This document shows, one piece after another, positions 1 through 7,692 of a stretch of DNA of 64,000 nucleotides (position 1 is the first letter of the stretch; the number at the start of each line of letters is the position of its first letter). The notes beneath the pieces are model-generated. The model had not been told where the DNA came from. It ran no database searches and saw only the letters and a program-made list of their open reading frames with translations. The position numbers and the translations under genes are program-made. Origin of the DNA: Luteimonas chenhongjianii (lineage in GTDB: Bacteria > Pseudomonadota > Gammaproteobacteria > Xanthomonadales > Xanthomonadaceae); assembly GCF_002327105.1 (NCBI RefSeq), contig NZ_CP023406.1:1302001-1366000 (forward strand), written 5' to 3'.

Positions 1-566
1 TGCTCGAGCGTCATGCGGCCCTGGTCGAACTTGCTGCCGTTGAGGAACACCGTCGGCACCGACATGATCTCGCGCGCCTCGACTTCCGCCTGGAACAGCG
101 CACCGTCGATCGCCACGTGGCGGATCCGCGGGTTGAGCACGGCGGCGAGGTTCAACGCCTGCACCACGTCCGGGCAGTTCTGGCACGAGAGCGAGTAGTA
201 GGTTTCGAACAGATAGTCGCCCTCTAGGGCCATCACCTGCTCGATCGTGTCCTTGGCCGCCTTCGACGGATGGCCGCCCACCTGTAGCAGGGCCAGCACC
301 AGTGAGGTGAACTCGTGGCCCATCGGCAGGCCGGCGAAGCGGACGTCGATGTCGAGGCCGGGAGAGGTGATCAGGAACGAGGGCTTGCGCGGGTCAGTGC
401 CGGTGGCATCGACGCTGATCTTCGGGCTCGCTTCCTTCAGGTCCTCGAGCAGGGAGAGCAGCTCGCGCGACTTCTCGCTGTCGTCGACCGAGGCCACGAT
501 CTGGATCGGGCGCACCGCGCGCTCCAGATAAGCCTTCAACTGCGCCTTGAGATCGGCTTCCAACAT
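1..566 (-). CDS. ahpF: Alkyl hydroperoxide reductase subunit F, N-terminal part (runs off window)
   Basis: AhpF is the NAD(P)H-dependent flavoprotein that passes electrons to AhpC. Only the first 188 codons lie in the window, and the gene continues past base 1. The visible part is the N-terminal double thioredoxin-fold domain. It carries the redox pair C128-Q-N-C131 inside [11 protein letters not shown]. coli AhpF has CHNC at this place, as I recall it. The FAD and NADH domains would lie outside. The start is the ATG at 564-566, about 180 bases downstream of the ahpC stop and read in the same direction. Three strong hairpins fill that gap, so ahpF is probably co-transcribed with ahpC at a reduced level. 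Confidence 0.93.
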   Translation of the reverse strand, partial: MLEADLKAQLKAYLERAVRPIQIVASVDDSEKSRELLSLLEDLKEASPKISVDATGTDPRKPSFLITSPGLDIDVRFAGLPMGHEFTSLVLALLQVGGHPSKAAKDTIEQVMALEGDYLFETYYSLSCQNCPDVVQALNLAAVLNPRIRHVAIDGALFQAEVEAREIMSVPTVFLNGSKFDQGRMTLE

Positions 567-638
567 GGCAACGCTCCTGAAACGGGTGGGGGCGTCCGCG
601 ACGCATCGGCGTGCGAGGCATCGGGACCGGGGAGAGGG

Positions 639-735
639 GTGAACCGCAGCCGGCGACTGCGCGCGGCCGGCTCCGGTTCACCCCCATCCGCATGCGCGGG
701 ATGGGGGCGAAGACGACGCGATGGACTGCGTCGTC
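639..735. other. Three tandem hairpins between ahpC and ahpF
   Basis: Three adjacent inverted repeats were read by eye. The first pairs 639-654 with 666-681 (16 bp, one mismatch). The second pairs 681-689 with 699-707 (9 bp perfect). The third pairs 712-719 with 728-735 (8 bp perfect). None is followed by a clear U-run on either strand. Their place in the ahpC-ahpF spacer suggests RNA processing, mRNA 3' protection or partial termination that favours ahpC, but the role is inference. Confidence 0.7.
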
Positions 736-746
736 ATGGCGCGGGA

Positions 747-1310
747 TCAGATCTTGCCGACGAGATCCAGCGACGGCGCGAGGGTCTTCTCGCCTTCCTT
801 CCACTTCGCCGGGCACACCTCGTTGGGGTTGGCGGCGACGTACTGGGCAGCCTTGAGCTTGCGCAGGGTCTCGGTGACGTCGCGCGCGATGGCGTTGTCG
901 TGGATCTCGAGGGTCTTGATCACGCCTTCCGGGTTGATCACGAAGGTGCCACGCAGGGCCAGGCCTTCCTCGGGGATATGCACGCCGAAGGCGTTGGTCA
1001 GCTGGTGGGTGGGGTCGCCGACCAGCGGGAACTGCGCCTTGCCGACGGCCGGCGAGGTCTCGTGCCACACCTTGTGCGAGAAGTGGGTGTCGGTCGTGAC
1101 GATATAGACCTCGGCGCCCAGCTTCTGGAACTCGGGATAGTTATCGGCGGCGTCTTCGACTTCGGTCGGGCAATTGAAGGTGAAGGCGGCCGGCATGAAG
1201 ATCAGGACCGACCACTTGCCCTTCAGCGTCTCGTTGCTGACTTCGACGAATTCGCCGTTGTGGAAGGCGGTGGTCTTGAAGACGGGGACCTGGGTGTTGA
1301 TGAGGGACAT
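747..1310 (-). CDS. ahpC: Alkyl hydroperoxide reductase subunit C (2-Cys peroxiredoxin)
   Basis: This 187-residue protein is a typical 2-Cys peroxiredoxin that reduces H2O2 and organic peroxides in the cytoplasm and is recycled by AhpF. The peroxidatic cysteine is C47 in FTFNCPTE and the resolving cysteine is C166 in NEVCPAKW. The Asn before the Cys, where E. coli has Val, matches the Xanthomonas version as I remember it. The ATG at 1308-1310 was chosen over an upstream in-frame start because MSLINTQ is the conserved N-terminus and AGGAG sits a few bases ahead of it. The length is normal. Upstream lies an OxyR-type operator, so peroxide induction is expected. Confidence 0.97.
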   Translation of the reverse strand: MSLINTQVPVFKTTAFHNGEFVEVSNETLKGKWSVLIFMPAAFTFNCPTEVEDAADNYPEFQKLGAEVYIVTTDTHFSHKVWHETSPAVGKAQFPLVGDPTHQLTNAFGVHIPEEGLALRGTFVINPEGVIKTLEIHDNAIARDVTETLRKLKAAQYVAANPNEVCPAKWKEGEKTLAPSLDLVGKI

Positions 1311-1371
1311 GAAGGCTCCTGGTGGTGGGGATCTAACGGACGGATGCCGACTGGCTGATCCGGCTGCCCAT

Positions 1372-1437
1372 AGAGTAGGCATCGCCTATCGATATGGGAA
1401 ATCGATAATAGGAATTCAATCAATAGTTCGCGCCTAT
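1372..1437 (-). promoter_or_regulatory. OxyR operator and promoter of ahpC
   Basis: On the minus strand, 1437-1401 reads ATAG-N7-CTAT-N7-ATTC-N7-CGAT. This matches the spacing of the OxyR consensus (four tetranucleotide elements, each 7 bases apart), with perfect first and second elements. The inner A/T positions are partly kept. Directly downstream is a -35-like TTCCCA (1395-1400), a 17-base spacer and a -10-like TACTCT (1372-1377). An operator abutting a weak -35 is the usual geometry for OxyR activation. The rest of the 317-base gap (1438-1607) shows nothing recognisable. Confidence 0.75.
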
Positions 1438-1607
1438 CGGTTCATGGTTCAGGAACTTCCATGCCCCGGGCCCTTGCAAGCACTGCTGCGCTGCAGCAAT
1501 ATCGGCTTGTCGGCGCGGCAGTGAATCAACGATTGCGCGCCACGCGGCCCGGCCGCGTCAGGCATTTCCGTGTCCGTATCTCCCTCCCACACGTGGCACG
1601 GAATTTC

Positions 1608-1629
1608 GAAGGCGGCTTCGGCCGCCTTC
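1608..1629 (-). terminator. Hairpin at the end of the esterase gene
   Basis: A perfect 9-bp stem (1608-1616 with 1621-1629) closes a four-base loop that reads TTCG on the plus strand. It overlaps the stop codon of the minus-strand esterase gene. The minus-strand tail is only weakly U-rich, so efficiency is uncertain. Confidence 0.6.
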
Positions 1630-2491
1630 ATTTTGCCTGCGCGTCGGCCTCCGCCGCATCAGTGCCGATGAACCGCAAGACAGCTTGCAGGACCTCCGGG
1701 CTCCGCTCGGGATCGTAGAACGCGGCGGCCGGCAGGAAGTGGTTGCCGCCGGGGAGCACGATCAGTGTCGAAGCGACGCCCTTGCGGCGCAGGGCGAAGT
1801 CGAGCTTGCGGCTGTTTCCGATATCGACCGTGTGATCCGCGTCGCCGTGGATCAGCAGGAACGGCGGTTCATCGCCATCGACGAAACGCACCGGCATGGC
1901 CTCGGGCCACTGGGCGCGAGGCCCGAAGATCGCCTCGTACTTGCCGTTGATCGTGAAATCGTAGGGCCCGGACAGTCCGATGATCCCGGCGAGGTCCACG
2001 GGTTCGAGGCCCACGGCCTCCAGGCGGCGTGCATCGGTGCCCAGCAGTGCAGCGATCTGCGCGCCGGCCGAGTGTCCGGCGAGGAACAGGCGCTCGGGAT
2101 CGCCGCCGTATTCCGCGGCGTGGTCGCGGGTCCAGCGGACGGCGCGCGCGCCATCCTCGACGAAGCCGGGAAAACCGCTATCGGGCCAGGTGCGGTAATC
2201 GGCGACCACGGCCACCACGCCGTTCTCGGCCAGGCGACGGCCGACGAAGCGGTACTGGTCCCGCTCACCGTATTGCCAGGCGCCGCCGTAGAAGAACAGC
2301 ACCACCGGCGCGCCGGGTGCGGCGTCCTGCGGCTGGTAGATATCTAGGGCGAGGCCACGGGTATCGTCGTAGACCGCGGTGGCGTCGGGCTCGCCGGTCC
2401 CGCGGTTGACGTATCCGAAGAAGGCGCTCTGGCAGCCGCACACCAGCAGGGCAAGCGCGGCAGCTATGCAGGCGCGGGATGAACGGCGCAT
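1628..2491 (-). CDS. Alpha/beta-hydrolase lipoprotein (carboxylesterase-like)
   Basis: This 287-residue protein is a predicted lipoprotein. A short basic N-terminus and hydrophobic stretch end at a lipobox-like VCGC with C20 as the acylated residue. The mature part has an alpha/beta-hydrolase fold of the BD-FAE/esterase type. An oxyanion-hole-like FFYGGAW lies near residues 66-72, the nucleophile is S141 in GHSAG, the acid is probably D219 in HGDADH and the base is H251 in GGNHF. It should hydrolyse ester substrates in the periplasm or at the outer membrane; the substrate is unknown. It stands alone, divergent from prmC, with its 3' end facing the ahpC promoter region. Confidence 0.85.
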   Translation of the reverse strand: MRRSSRACIAAALALLVCGCQSAFFGYVNRGTGEPDATAVYDDTRGLALDIYQPQDAAPGAPVVLFFYGGAWQYGERDQYRFVGRRLAENGVVAVVADYRTWPDSGFPGFVEDGARAVRWTRDHAAEYGGDPERLFLAGHSAGAQIAALLGTDARRLEAVGLEPVDLAGIIGLSGPYDFTINGKYEAIFGPRAQWPEAMPVRFVDGDEPPFLLIHGDADHTVDIGNSRKLDFALRRKGVASTLIVLPGGNHFLPAAAFYDPERSPEVLQAVLRFIGTDAAEADAQAK

Positions 2492-2552
2492 CGGCGATCT
2501 CCATCAAGGTGCGACACCATCGCCGCCCGCCCCCCGGCTACGATGTGAAGCG

Positions 2553-3404
2553 ATGAACCCGTGCCCGCCTACCGAACTGGATGCCCTGCTGCGTGCCGCC
2601 AGCAGCCGCATCGACCCGACCGATGCCCGCTGGCTGCTGGCCCACGCTGCGGGACGTTCGCAGACCTGGCTGTTCGCGCATGCGCGTGACCCCGCGCCGG
2701 CGGATGTCGTCGCGCGTTTCGACGCACTGGTCGAGCGCCGCGTCGCCGGCGAGCCGGTGGCCTACCTCACCGGCACGCGCGGCTTCTGGGGGCTGGATCT
2801 GAAGGTGTCCCCCGAGACCCTGATTCCGCGCCCGGAAACCGAACTGCTGGTCGAACTCGCCCTCGCGCGGTTGCCGCCGGGCCCCGCGCGCATCGCCGAT
2901 CTGGGCACCGGAAGCGGGGCGATCGCCCTGGCCATCGCCCGTGAGCGGCCGGATGTCTACGTACTCGCGACGGATGCCAGCGCCGGGGCGCTCGACGTCG
3001 CCCGCGCCAACGCGGCGAGTCTCGGGCTGGCCAATCTGCGGTTCGTGCAGGGGGACTGGTATGCGCCCCTCGCCGGCGAGCGCTTCGATCTCATTGCCAG
3101 CAATCCGCCATATATCGAGGAGGCCGACCCGCACCTGGAGCAGGGCGACCTGCGCTTTGAACCGGCGGCGGCTCTGGCCTCGGGAGCGGATGGCCTGGAC
3201 GCGATCCGGGTGCTCGCCGCGGGCGCCATCGCCCACCTCGACCCGGGCGGCTGGCTGTTGATCGAACACGGACTGTCGCAGGGCGCGGCGGTGCGCGCGC
3301 TGCTGGCCGATGCAGGTCTGGGCCAGGTCGACACCGCCCGCGATCTCGAGGCGCGCGAGCGCGTCACCTTCGGCCGCGCCCCGGGGTCGCCGGGGCCCGG
3401 CTGA
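2553..3404 (+). CDS. prmC: Peptide chain release factor N5-glutamine methyltransferase
   Basis: PrmC methylates the glutamine of the GGQ motif in release factors RF1 and RF2, using S-adenosylmethionine. The 283-residue protein has the helical N-terminal domain (about 1-85), the SAM-binding loop DLGTGSG at 116-122 and the amide-binding catalytic motif NPPY at 184-187. The ATG at 2553 gives the family N-terminus; longer reading frames upstream run over the divergent esterase. It is followed after 30 bases by pip. In E. coli prmC follows prfA, but here prfA is about 25 kb away, beside hemA. Confidence 0.95.
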   Translation: MNPCPPTELDALLRAASSRIDPTDARWLLAHAAGRSQTWLFAHARDPAPADVVARFDALVERRVAGEPVAYLTGTRGFWGLDLKVSPETLIPRPETELLVELALARLPPGPARIADLGTGSGAIALAIARERPDVYVLATDASAGALDVARANAASLGLANLRFVQGDWYAPLAGERFDLIASNPPYIEEADPHLEQGDLRFEPAAALASGADGLDAIRVLAAGAIAHLDPGGWLLIEHGLSQGAAVRALLADAGLGQVDTARDLEARERVTFGRAPGSPGPG

Positions 3405-3434
3405 TAGACTGGCCGCTGCTTTTGCCCCGGATCC

Positions 3435-4382
3435 ATGCGCATGCGTCAGCTCTATCCCGAGATCGAACCTTTCGACACCGGCATGCTCGCCGTCGACGAC
3501 CGTCACACGCTCTATTACGAGCAGTGCGGCAATCCGAAGGGCAAGCCGGTGGTGCTGCTGCACGGCGGTCCGGGCGGCGGCTGCAGCGCCAAGATGCGCA
3601 GCTTCCACGATCCTGCGAAATACCGGATCGTGCTGTTCGACCAGCGCGGGGCCGGGCGCTCGACGCCGCATGCCGACCTGGTGGGCAACACCACCTGGGA
3701 CCTCGTCGCCGACATCGAACGGCTGCGGACGCATCTGGCCATCGACCGCTGGCAGGTCTTCGGCGGCTCCTGGGGCTCGACGCTGGCATTGGCGTACGCG
3801 CAGACGCATCCCCGCCAGGTCACCGAACTGATCCTGCGCGGCATCTTCATGCTGCGGCGCTGGGAGCTCGAATGGTTCTACCAGGAGGGTGCGTCGCGCT
3901 TGTTCCCGGAGGCATGGCAGCAGTACATCGCCGCGATTCCGGAGGCCGAGCGCGGCGACCTGATCGCCGCGTTCCACAAGCGTCTGACCAGTGACGACGA
4001 GTCGATCCGCCTGGCCGCCGCCCGTGCGTGGAGCGTCTGGGAGGGTGCGACGAGCTTCCTGCACATCGATCCCGACTTCGCCGAGAGTCACGCCGATGCG
4101 CAGTTCGCGCTCGCCTTCGCGCGTATCGAGAACCACTACTTCACCAACGGCGGTTTCTTCGAGGTCGACGACCAGTTGCTGCGTGATGCCTACCGCATCG
4201 TCGACATTCCCGGCGTCATCGTCCACGGGCGCTACGACGTGGTGTGTCCGGTGCAGAACGCCTTCGATCTGCATCAGGTCTGGCCCAAGGCCGAACTCGT
4301 CGTCACTCCGGCCTCGGGCCATTCGGCATTCGAGGCCGAGAACGTTGACGCCCTGGTGCGCGCGACCGACCGCTTCGCCTGA
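3435..4382 (+). CDS. pip: Proline iminopeptidase
   Basis: This 315-residue cytoplasmic S33-family peptidase removes N-terminal proline from peptides. The alpha/beta-hydrolase signatures are all visible: HGGPGGG at 43-49 (oxyanion region), DQRGAGRS at 69-76, and the nucleophile S112 in GGSWGS. The catalytic His lies near the C-terminus in SGHSAFE, and an HGRYD-type segment supplies the acid. Length is normal for the family. Two ATGs lie close together (3435 and 3441); the first is used here. It sits 30 bases after prmC and is probably co-transcribed with it. Confidence 0.95.
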   Translation: MRMRQLYPEIEPFDTGMLAVDDRHTLYYEQCGNPKGKPVVLLHGGPGGGCSAKMRSFHDPAKYRIVLFDQRGAGRSTPHADLVGNTTWDLVADIERLRTHLAIDRWQVFGGSWGSTLALAYAQTHPRQVTELILRGIFMLRRWELEWFYQEGASRLFPEAWQQYIAAIPEAERGDLIAAFHKRLTSDDESIRLAAARAWSVWEGATSFLHIDPDFAESHADAQFALAFARIENHYFTNGGFFEVDDQLLRDAYRIVDIPGVIVHGRYDVVCPVQNAFDLHQVWPKAELVVTPASGHSAFEAENVDALVRATDRFA

Positions 4383-4464
4383 AGCGCGCGTCGCAGCCGA
4401 TCTGCGGCGCTGCATTCCATCCATCGATGCACGACGGTGGCCCCGTCGTGCGCAGGAAATCCAG

Positions 4465-4692
4465 ATGTCTGAAGAAGAAATCATCGTCAAGGACAGCAAC
4501 GGCACCCGTCTTGCCGACGGTGACGCGGTCACCGTGATCAAGGACCTGAAGGTCAAGGGCACCAGCGTCACGCTCAAGCGCGGCACGCTGGCGAAGAACA
4601 TCCGTCTCACCGACGACCCCGACCTCATCGAATGCAACGTCGAGAAGGTCAAGGGGCTGGTCCTGCGGACCGAGTTCGTCAAGAAGGCCTGA
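4465..4692 (+). CDS. Short PhnA-domain protein
   Basis: This 75-residue acidic protein matches the C-terminal PhnA/YjdM domain (VKDSNGT, then DGDAVTVIKDLKVKG and a C-terminal LRTEFVKK). The name comes from the E. coli alkylphosphonate operon, but no phosphonate genes are nearby and the biochemical role of the domain is unsettled. The protein has one cysteine and lacks the N-terminal zinc ribbon of the roughly 110-residue E. coli protein. The ATG at 4465 is preferred because it begins the conserved domain; an overlapping longer frame reads through pip. Confidence 0.85.
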   Translation: MSEEEIIVKDSNGTRLADGDAVTVIKDLKVKGTSVTLKRGTLAKNIRLTDDPDLIECNVEKVKGLVLRTEFVKKA

Positions 4693-4702
4693 GGGCCATC
4701 GG

Positions 4703-5482
4703 ATGGATGTGCTCGAACACAACCGGGCGGCGTGGAATCGCGAATCCACATCCGGCAGCGCGTGGACGATGCCTGTGGGCGCGGGCGTCATCGCGGCGGC
4801 GCGTCGGGGCGACTGGTCCGTCATCCTGACGCCGAACCGCGCCGTGCCGCGGGACTGGTTCGGCACGCTGGATGCACGCGATGTCCTGTGTCTGGCGTCT
4901 GGCGGCGGACAGCAGGCGCCGGTACTGGCCGCGGCAGGCGCGCGCGTCACGAGTTTCGATCTGTCGGACGTGCAACTCGAAAAGGACCGGGCCGTCGCCG
5001 AGCGCGACGGGCTGGCGCTGCATTGCGTACGCGGCGACATGGCCGACCTATCGGTGTTTGCCGATGCGAGCTTCGACATCGTGTTCCATCCGGTGTCGAA
5101 CGTCTTCGTCCCCGACGTGGACGTGGTGTGGCGCGAGTGCGCCCGTGTACTGCGCCCAGGCGGACGTCTGCTGGCCGGCTTCATGAATCCAGCTTTCTTT
5201 CTGTTCGATCATGACGAGGCGACGGACACGGGTGCCTGCGTCGCACGTCACCGCCTGCCGTATGCGGAGCCGGACAGCTTGAGGCCCGACGCGCGTGCCG
5301 CGTGGGACGCGAGCGGACGCGCCGCCCAGTTCGGGCATTCGCTGCAGACCCAGATCGGCGGGCAACTGGCAACCGGGTTCCGTCTCGCCGGTCTGTACGA
5401 GGACGACTGGGAGGACGCGGCCACCCCGCTCAATCGCCTGATGCCGGTCGCCCTCGCGACGCTGGCGCTCCGCGCGCCATAA
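4703..5482 (+). CDS. Class I SAM-dependent methyltransferase, substrate unknown
   Basis: This 259-residue protein has a Methyltransf_11-type Rossmann core. Motif I reads VLCLASGGGQQ near residues 61-71, the acidic end of strand 2 is FDLSD, and a later FDIVFHPVSNV segment is followed by the post-motif RVLRPGGRLLAGF. This pattern fits small-molecule methyltransferases. The N-terminus (EHNRAAWNRES) resembles proteins often annotated simply as SAM methyltransferases. It follows the PhnA-domain gene by 10 bases, but nothing in the context names a substrate. The next gene is convergent, 13 bases after the stop. Confidence 0.85.
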   Translation: MDVLEHNRAAWNRESTSGSAWTMPVGAGVIAAARRGDWSVILTPNRAVPRDWFGTLDARDVLCLASGGGQQAPVLAAAGARVTSFDLSDVQLEKDRAVAERDGLALHCVRGDMADLSVFADASFDIVFHPVSNVFVPDVDVVWRECARVLRPGGRLLAGFMNPAFFLFDHDEATDTGACVARHRLPYAEPDSLRPDARAAWDASGRAAQFGHSLQTQIGGQLATGFRLAGLYEDDWEDAATPLNRLMPVALATLALRAP

Positions 5483-5495
5483 CCTTGTCGGTCGC

Positions 5496-6056
5496 TCAAT
5501 CGGCGGGGGAACCGTCCGGATTGAAGTCGATCATCCAGAGTCCGGCCCAGAGCTTGAGATCGAGCTCGAAACCTTCCGCGTGCTTCTGCATCAGCCATGC
5601 CGGCGCGGTCGCGCGCGGCACGGTGTGGACGATGATCGCCTCGTCATCCACGCCGCCGCCTTCGCCGACGCGGGTCAGCTCGCGGGCGCGCACGAAGGCC
5701 ACGCGTTCGTTGCTCATGCCGGCGGTGGTCGGCCCGGTCAGCAGGACTTCGACCCGCCCGGCCGCCCAGCCGGTTTCCTCGATCAGCTCGCGCCTGGCGG
5801 CATCCTCGAGCGAATCGCTGCCGCCGCCGTCACCGACCAGTCCGGCGGGCATCTCGATCGTGCGCGCGCCGAGCGGCACGCGGTACTGCTCGACGAACAG
5901 CACCTCATCGTCCGGCGTCACCGCGATCACCAGCACGGCCATGCCGTTGCCGCCATGGGTGCGCTCGCAGGCCTCCCATTTGCCGCGGCGGACCAGCCGC
6001 AGCCAGTCGCCCTGGTAGAGGATCTCGGTATCGTCGCGCATCGAGGGGTCGGTCAT
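5496..6056 (-). CDS. Nudix hydrolase (ADP-ribose pyrophosphatase-like)
   Basis: This 186-residue protein is a Nudix hydrolase expected to split nucleoside diphosphates linked to another group. The ending of the Nudix box is clear (RELIEETGW), and the preceding EMPAGLVGD resembles ADP-ribose pyrophosphatases. The first glutamate of the consensus GX5EX7REUXEEXGU is occupied by Asp, because the segment reads G-DGGGS-D-SLEDAAR-RE. The gene lies alone between a convergent methyltransferase and the exonuclease gene read in the same direction. Confidence 0.88.
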   Translation of the reverse strand: MTDPSMRDDTEILYQGDWLRLVRRGKWEACERTHGGNGMAVLVIAVTPDDEVLFVEQYRVPLGARTIEMPAGLVGDGGGSDSLEDAARRELIEETGWAAGRVEVLLTGPTTAGMSNERVAFVRARELTRVGEGGGVDDEAIIVHTVPRATAPAWLMQKHAEGFELDLKLWAGLWMIDFNPDGSPAD

Positions 6057-6095
6057 GCGGCGATGCTAACGCGGCGGGCCGGCGACCGACAGCCG

Positions 6096-7031
6096 TCAGG
6101 CCATCGCCGTCGGCGCGTATTCCAGACCGGCAACGGTGAACAGGCGCCTGCGCGTCAAGGGCCCGAAGCGCAGGGCCTCGCACAGCCGCGACAGCGCGTC
6201 CCGATCCGCGGTCCGGCGCGCGAATCCGTTCGCGCCCTCGCCGAGCGGCGCGTCGCAGGCGATGGTCGTGAGCTGGCGGCACAGCAGCGCGGTTGCCGCA
6301 TGCGCCCTCAGCTTGGCGCCCACCTGGCCTGCGCCACGAAAGCGCAGGAACTGGATCTCGTCGCTGCGCGCGAGCAGGGCATCGAGCGTGCCGAAGTGGT
6401 GCAGCAGGCTGGCCGCGGTCTTGCAGCCGATGCCCGGCACGCCCGGAATGTTGTCGACCGCATCGCCGCACAGCGCGAGGTAGTCCGGGATCTGGTGCGC
6501 CTCGACGCCGTGCCGTGCGCGGACCCCGGCCGCGGTCCAGCGCACGCCCCGGGCATAGTCCCATTGCTCGTCGGCGCCCTGGAGCAACTGCGACAGATCC
6601 TTGTCGGCCGAAACGATGACCGCGTGGTGCGCGCGGTCGCGGCCAGCCTTCACTGCGGTCCCGATCAGGTCGTCGGCCTCGTACTCGGTATCGGCCAGTA
6701 CGACGAAGCCGAGCGCGCGGCACAGCGCCTTGCAGTGCCCGAACTGGCGCCGTAGCTCGTCCGGCGCCGGCGGGCGGTTTGCCTTGTAGGCCGGATAGAT
6801 GCGGTTGCGGAAACAGCTGTCGAGCGCCTCGTCGAAGGCGATCGCCGCATGGCGCGGCTGCACCCGTTCGACCAGCTCGGCGAGAAAGCGTGCGAAGCCG
6901 TGCACGGCATTGGTCGGCCAGCCTTCGGCGTCGCGGAACTCGTCGGGCATCGAATGCCAGGCGCGGAACACGTAGAGGCTGGCGTCGATCAGATAAAGCG
7001 GGGTGGTCGGAGGCATCACTGGCTGCGTCAT
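6096..7031 (-). CDS. 5'-3' exonuclease (Pol I-type 5' nuclease family)
   Basis: This 311-residue stand-alone 5' nuclease is related to the N-terminal domain of DNA polymerase I and to E. coli ExoIX (Xni). Metal-binding acidic residues are present: D16 in YLIDAS, the EADD cluster at 118-121, and SADKDL at 141-146. A helix-three-turn-helix DNA-binding element GDAVDNIPGVPGIG spans 189-202. It probably removes flaps or RNA primers. The start ATG overlaps the stop of the upstream nitroreductase (ATGA at 7028-7031), so the two are translationally coupled. A second Met at residue 6 is an alternative start. Confidence 0.9.
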   Translation of the reverse strand: MTQPVMPPTTPLYLIDASLYVFRAWHSMPDEFRDAEGWPTNAVHGFARFLAELVERVQPRHAAIAFDEALDSCFRNRIYPAYKANRPPAPDELRRQFGHCKALCRALGFVVLADTEYEADDLIGTAVKAGRDRAHHAVIVSADKDLSQLLQGADEQWDYARGVRWTAAGVRARHGVEAHQIPDYLALCGDAVDNIPGVPGIGCKTAASLLHHFGTLDALLARSDEIQFLRFRGAGQVGAKLRAHAATALLCRQLTTIACDAPLGEGANGFARRTADRDALSRLCEALRFGPLTRRRLFTVAGLEYAPTAMA

Positions 7032-7624
7032 GGCGCGTGCCAGTCCGACAGCAGTGCGACCGGGTCGGGGCGCTCGCGCTCGGGCGCTTCGAGACGCGGC
7101 GTGCCGATATGGATGTAGCCGGCAATGCGTTCGTGCGCGCCCAGGCCCAGCAGGCGGAGGATCTCCGCGTCATAGGCCGGCCACCCGGTCAGCCACGACG
7201 CGCCGAACCCCAGTGCCTGGGCCGCCTGCAGCAGTGCGAAGCACACGCTGCCGGCGGTGAACAGCCGTTCGACCTCCGGAATCTTGCTGTCGTCGGGGTC
7301 GAGGACGGCGATGACGACGAGCACCAGCGGCGCATGGGAAAACCGTCGGCGCTCCTTCTCGAGGGCGCCCTCGCCGATGGCCGGATCGCGCGCCAGGGCG
7401 CGCGCCGCGACCCGCTCGCCAAGCGCTTGGCGAGCGTCGCCGGTGATCCGCAGGAAACGGAACGGCACGCGTTTGCCGTGATCGGGCACGCGCACGGCGG
7501 ACCGCAGCATGCGCAGCAGGGTGGCATCGTCCGGACCGGGCTCGTCGAGCTGGCGCGCCGGGACTGATCGCCGTGCGTCGAGCGCGGCGAGTATGTCGTG
7601 TTCAGGATTTGCGGAGATCGTCAC
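7028..7624 (-). CDS. Nitroreductase family protein (YdjA-like)
   Basis: This 198-residue protein has the FMN-dependent nitroreductase fold. An RRSVPARQLDEPGP segment near the N-terminus begins the FMN site, followed by AVRVPDHGKRVPFRF and a C-terminal LGFGASWLTGW, the typical YdjA pattern. It should reduce nitro or quinone compounds using NAD(P)H; the natural substrate is not evident. It is the first gene of a two-gene operon with the 5'-3' exonuclease, joined by an ATGA overlap. It is divergent from the first DUF1631 gene, with 68 bases between the starts. Confidence 0.88.
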   Translation of the reverse strand: MTISANPEHDILAALDARRSVPARQLDEPGPDDATLLRMLRSAVRVPDHGKRVPFRFLRITGDARQALGERVAARALARDPAIGEGALEKERRRFSHAPLVLVVIAVLDPDDSKIPEVERLFTAGSVCFALLQAAQALGFGASWLTGWPAYDAEILRLLGLGAHERIAGYIHIGTPRLEAPERERPDPVALLSDWHAP

Positions 7625-7692
7625 AGACCTAGGGTCACGCTTGGGGAATCTTATGTGCGGGGCAGTCTGCCCTTTCCCTGATTGTCCTCCAT

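Noticed and set aside
2538..4751. 737-codon minus-strand frame across prmC and pip
   Set aside because: prmC and pip show clear motifs on the plus strand; the antisense frame has no recognisable domain.
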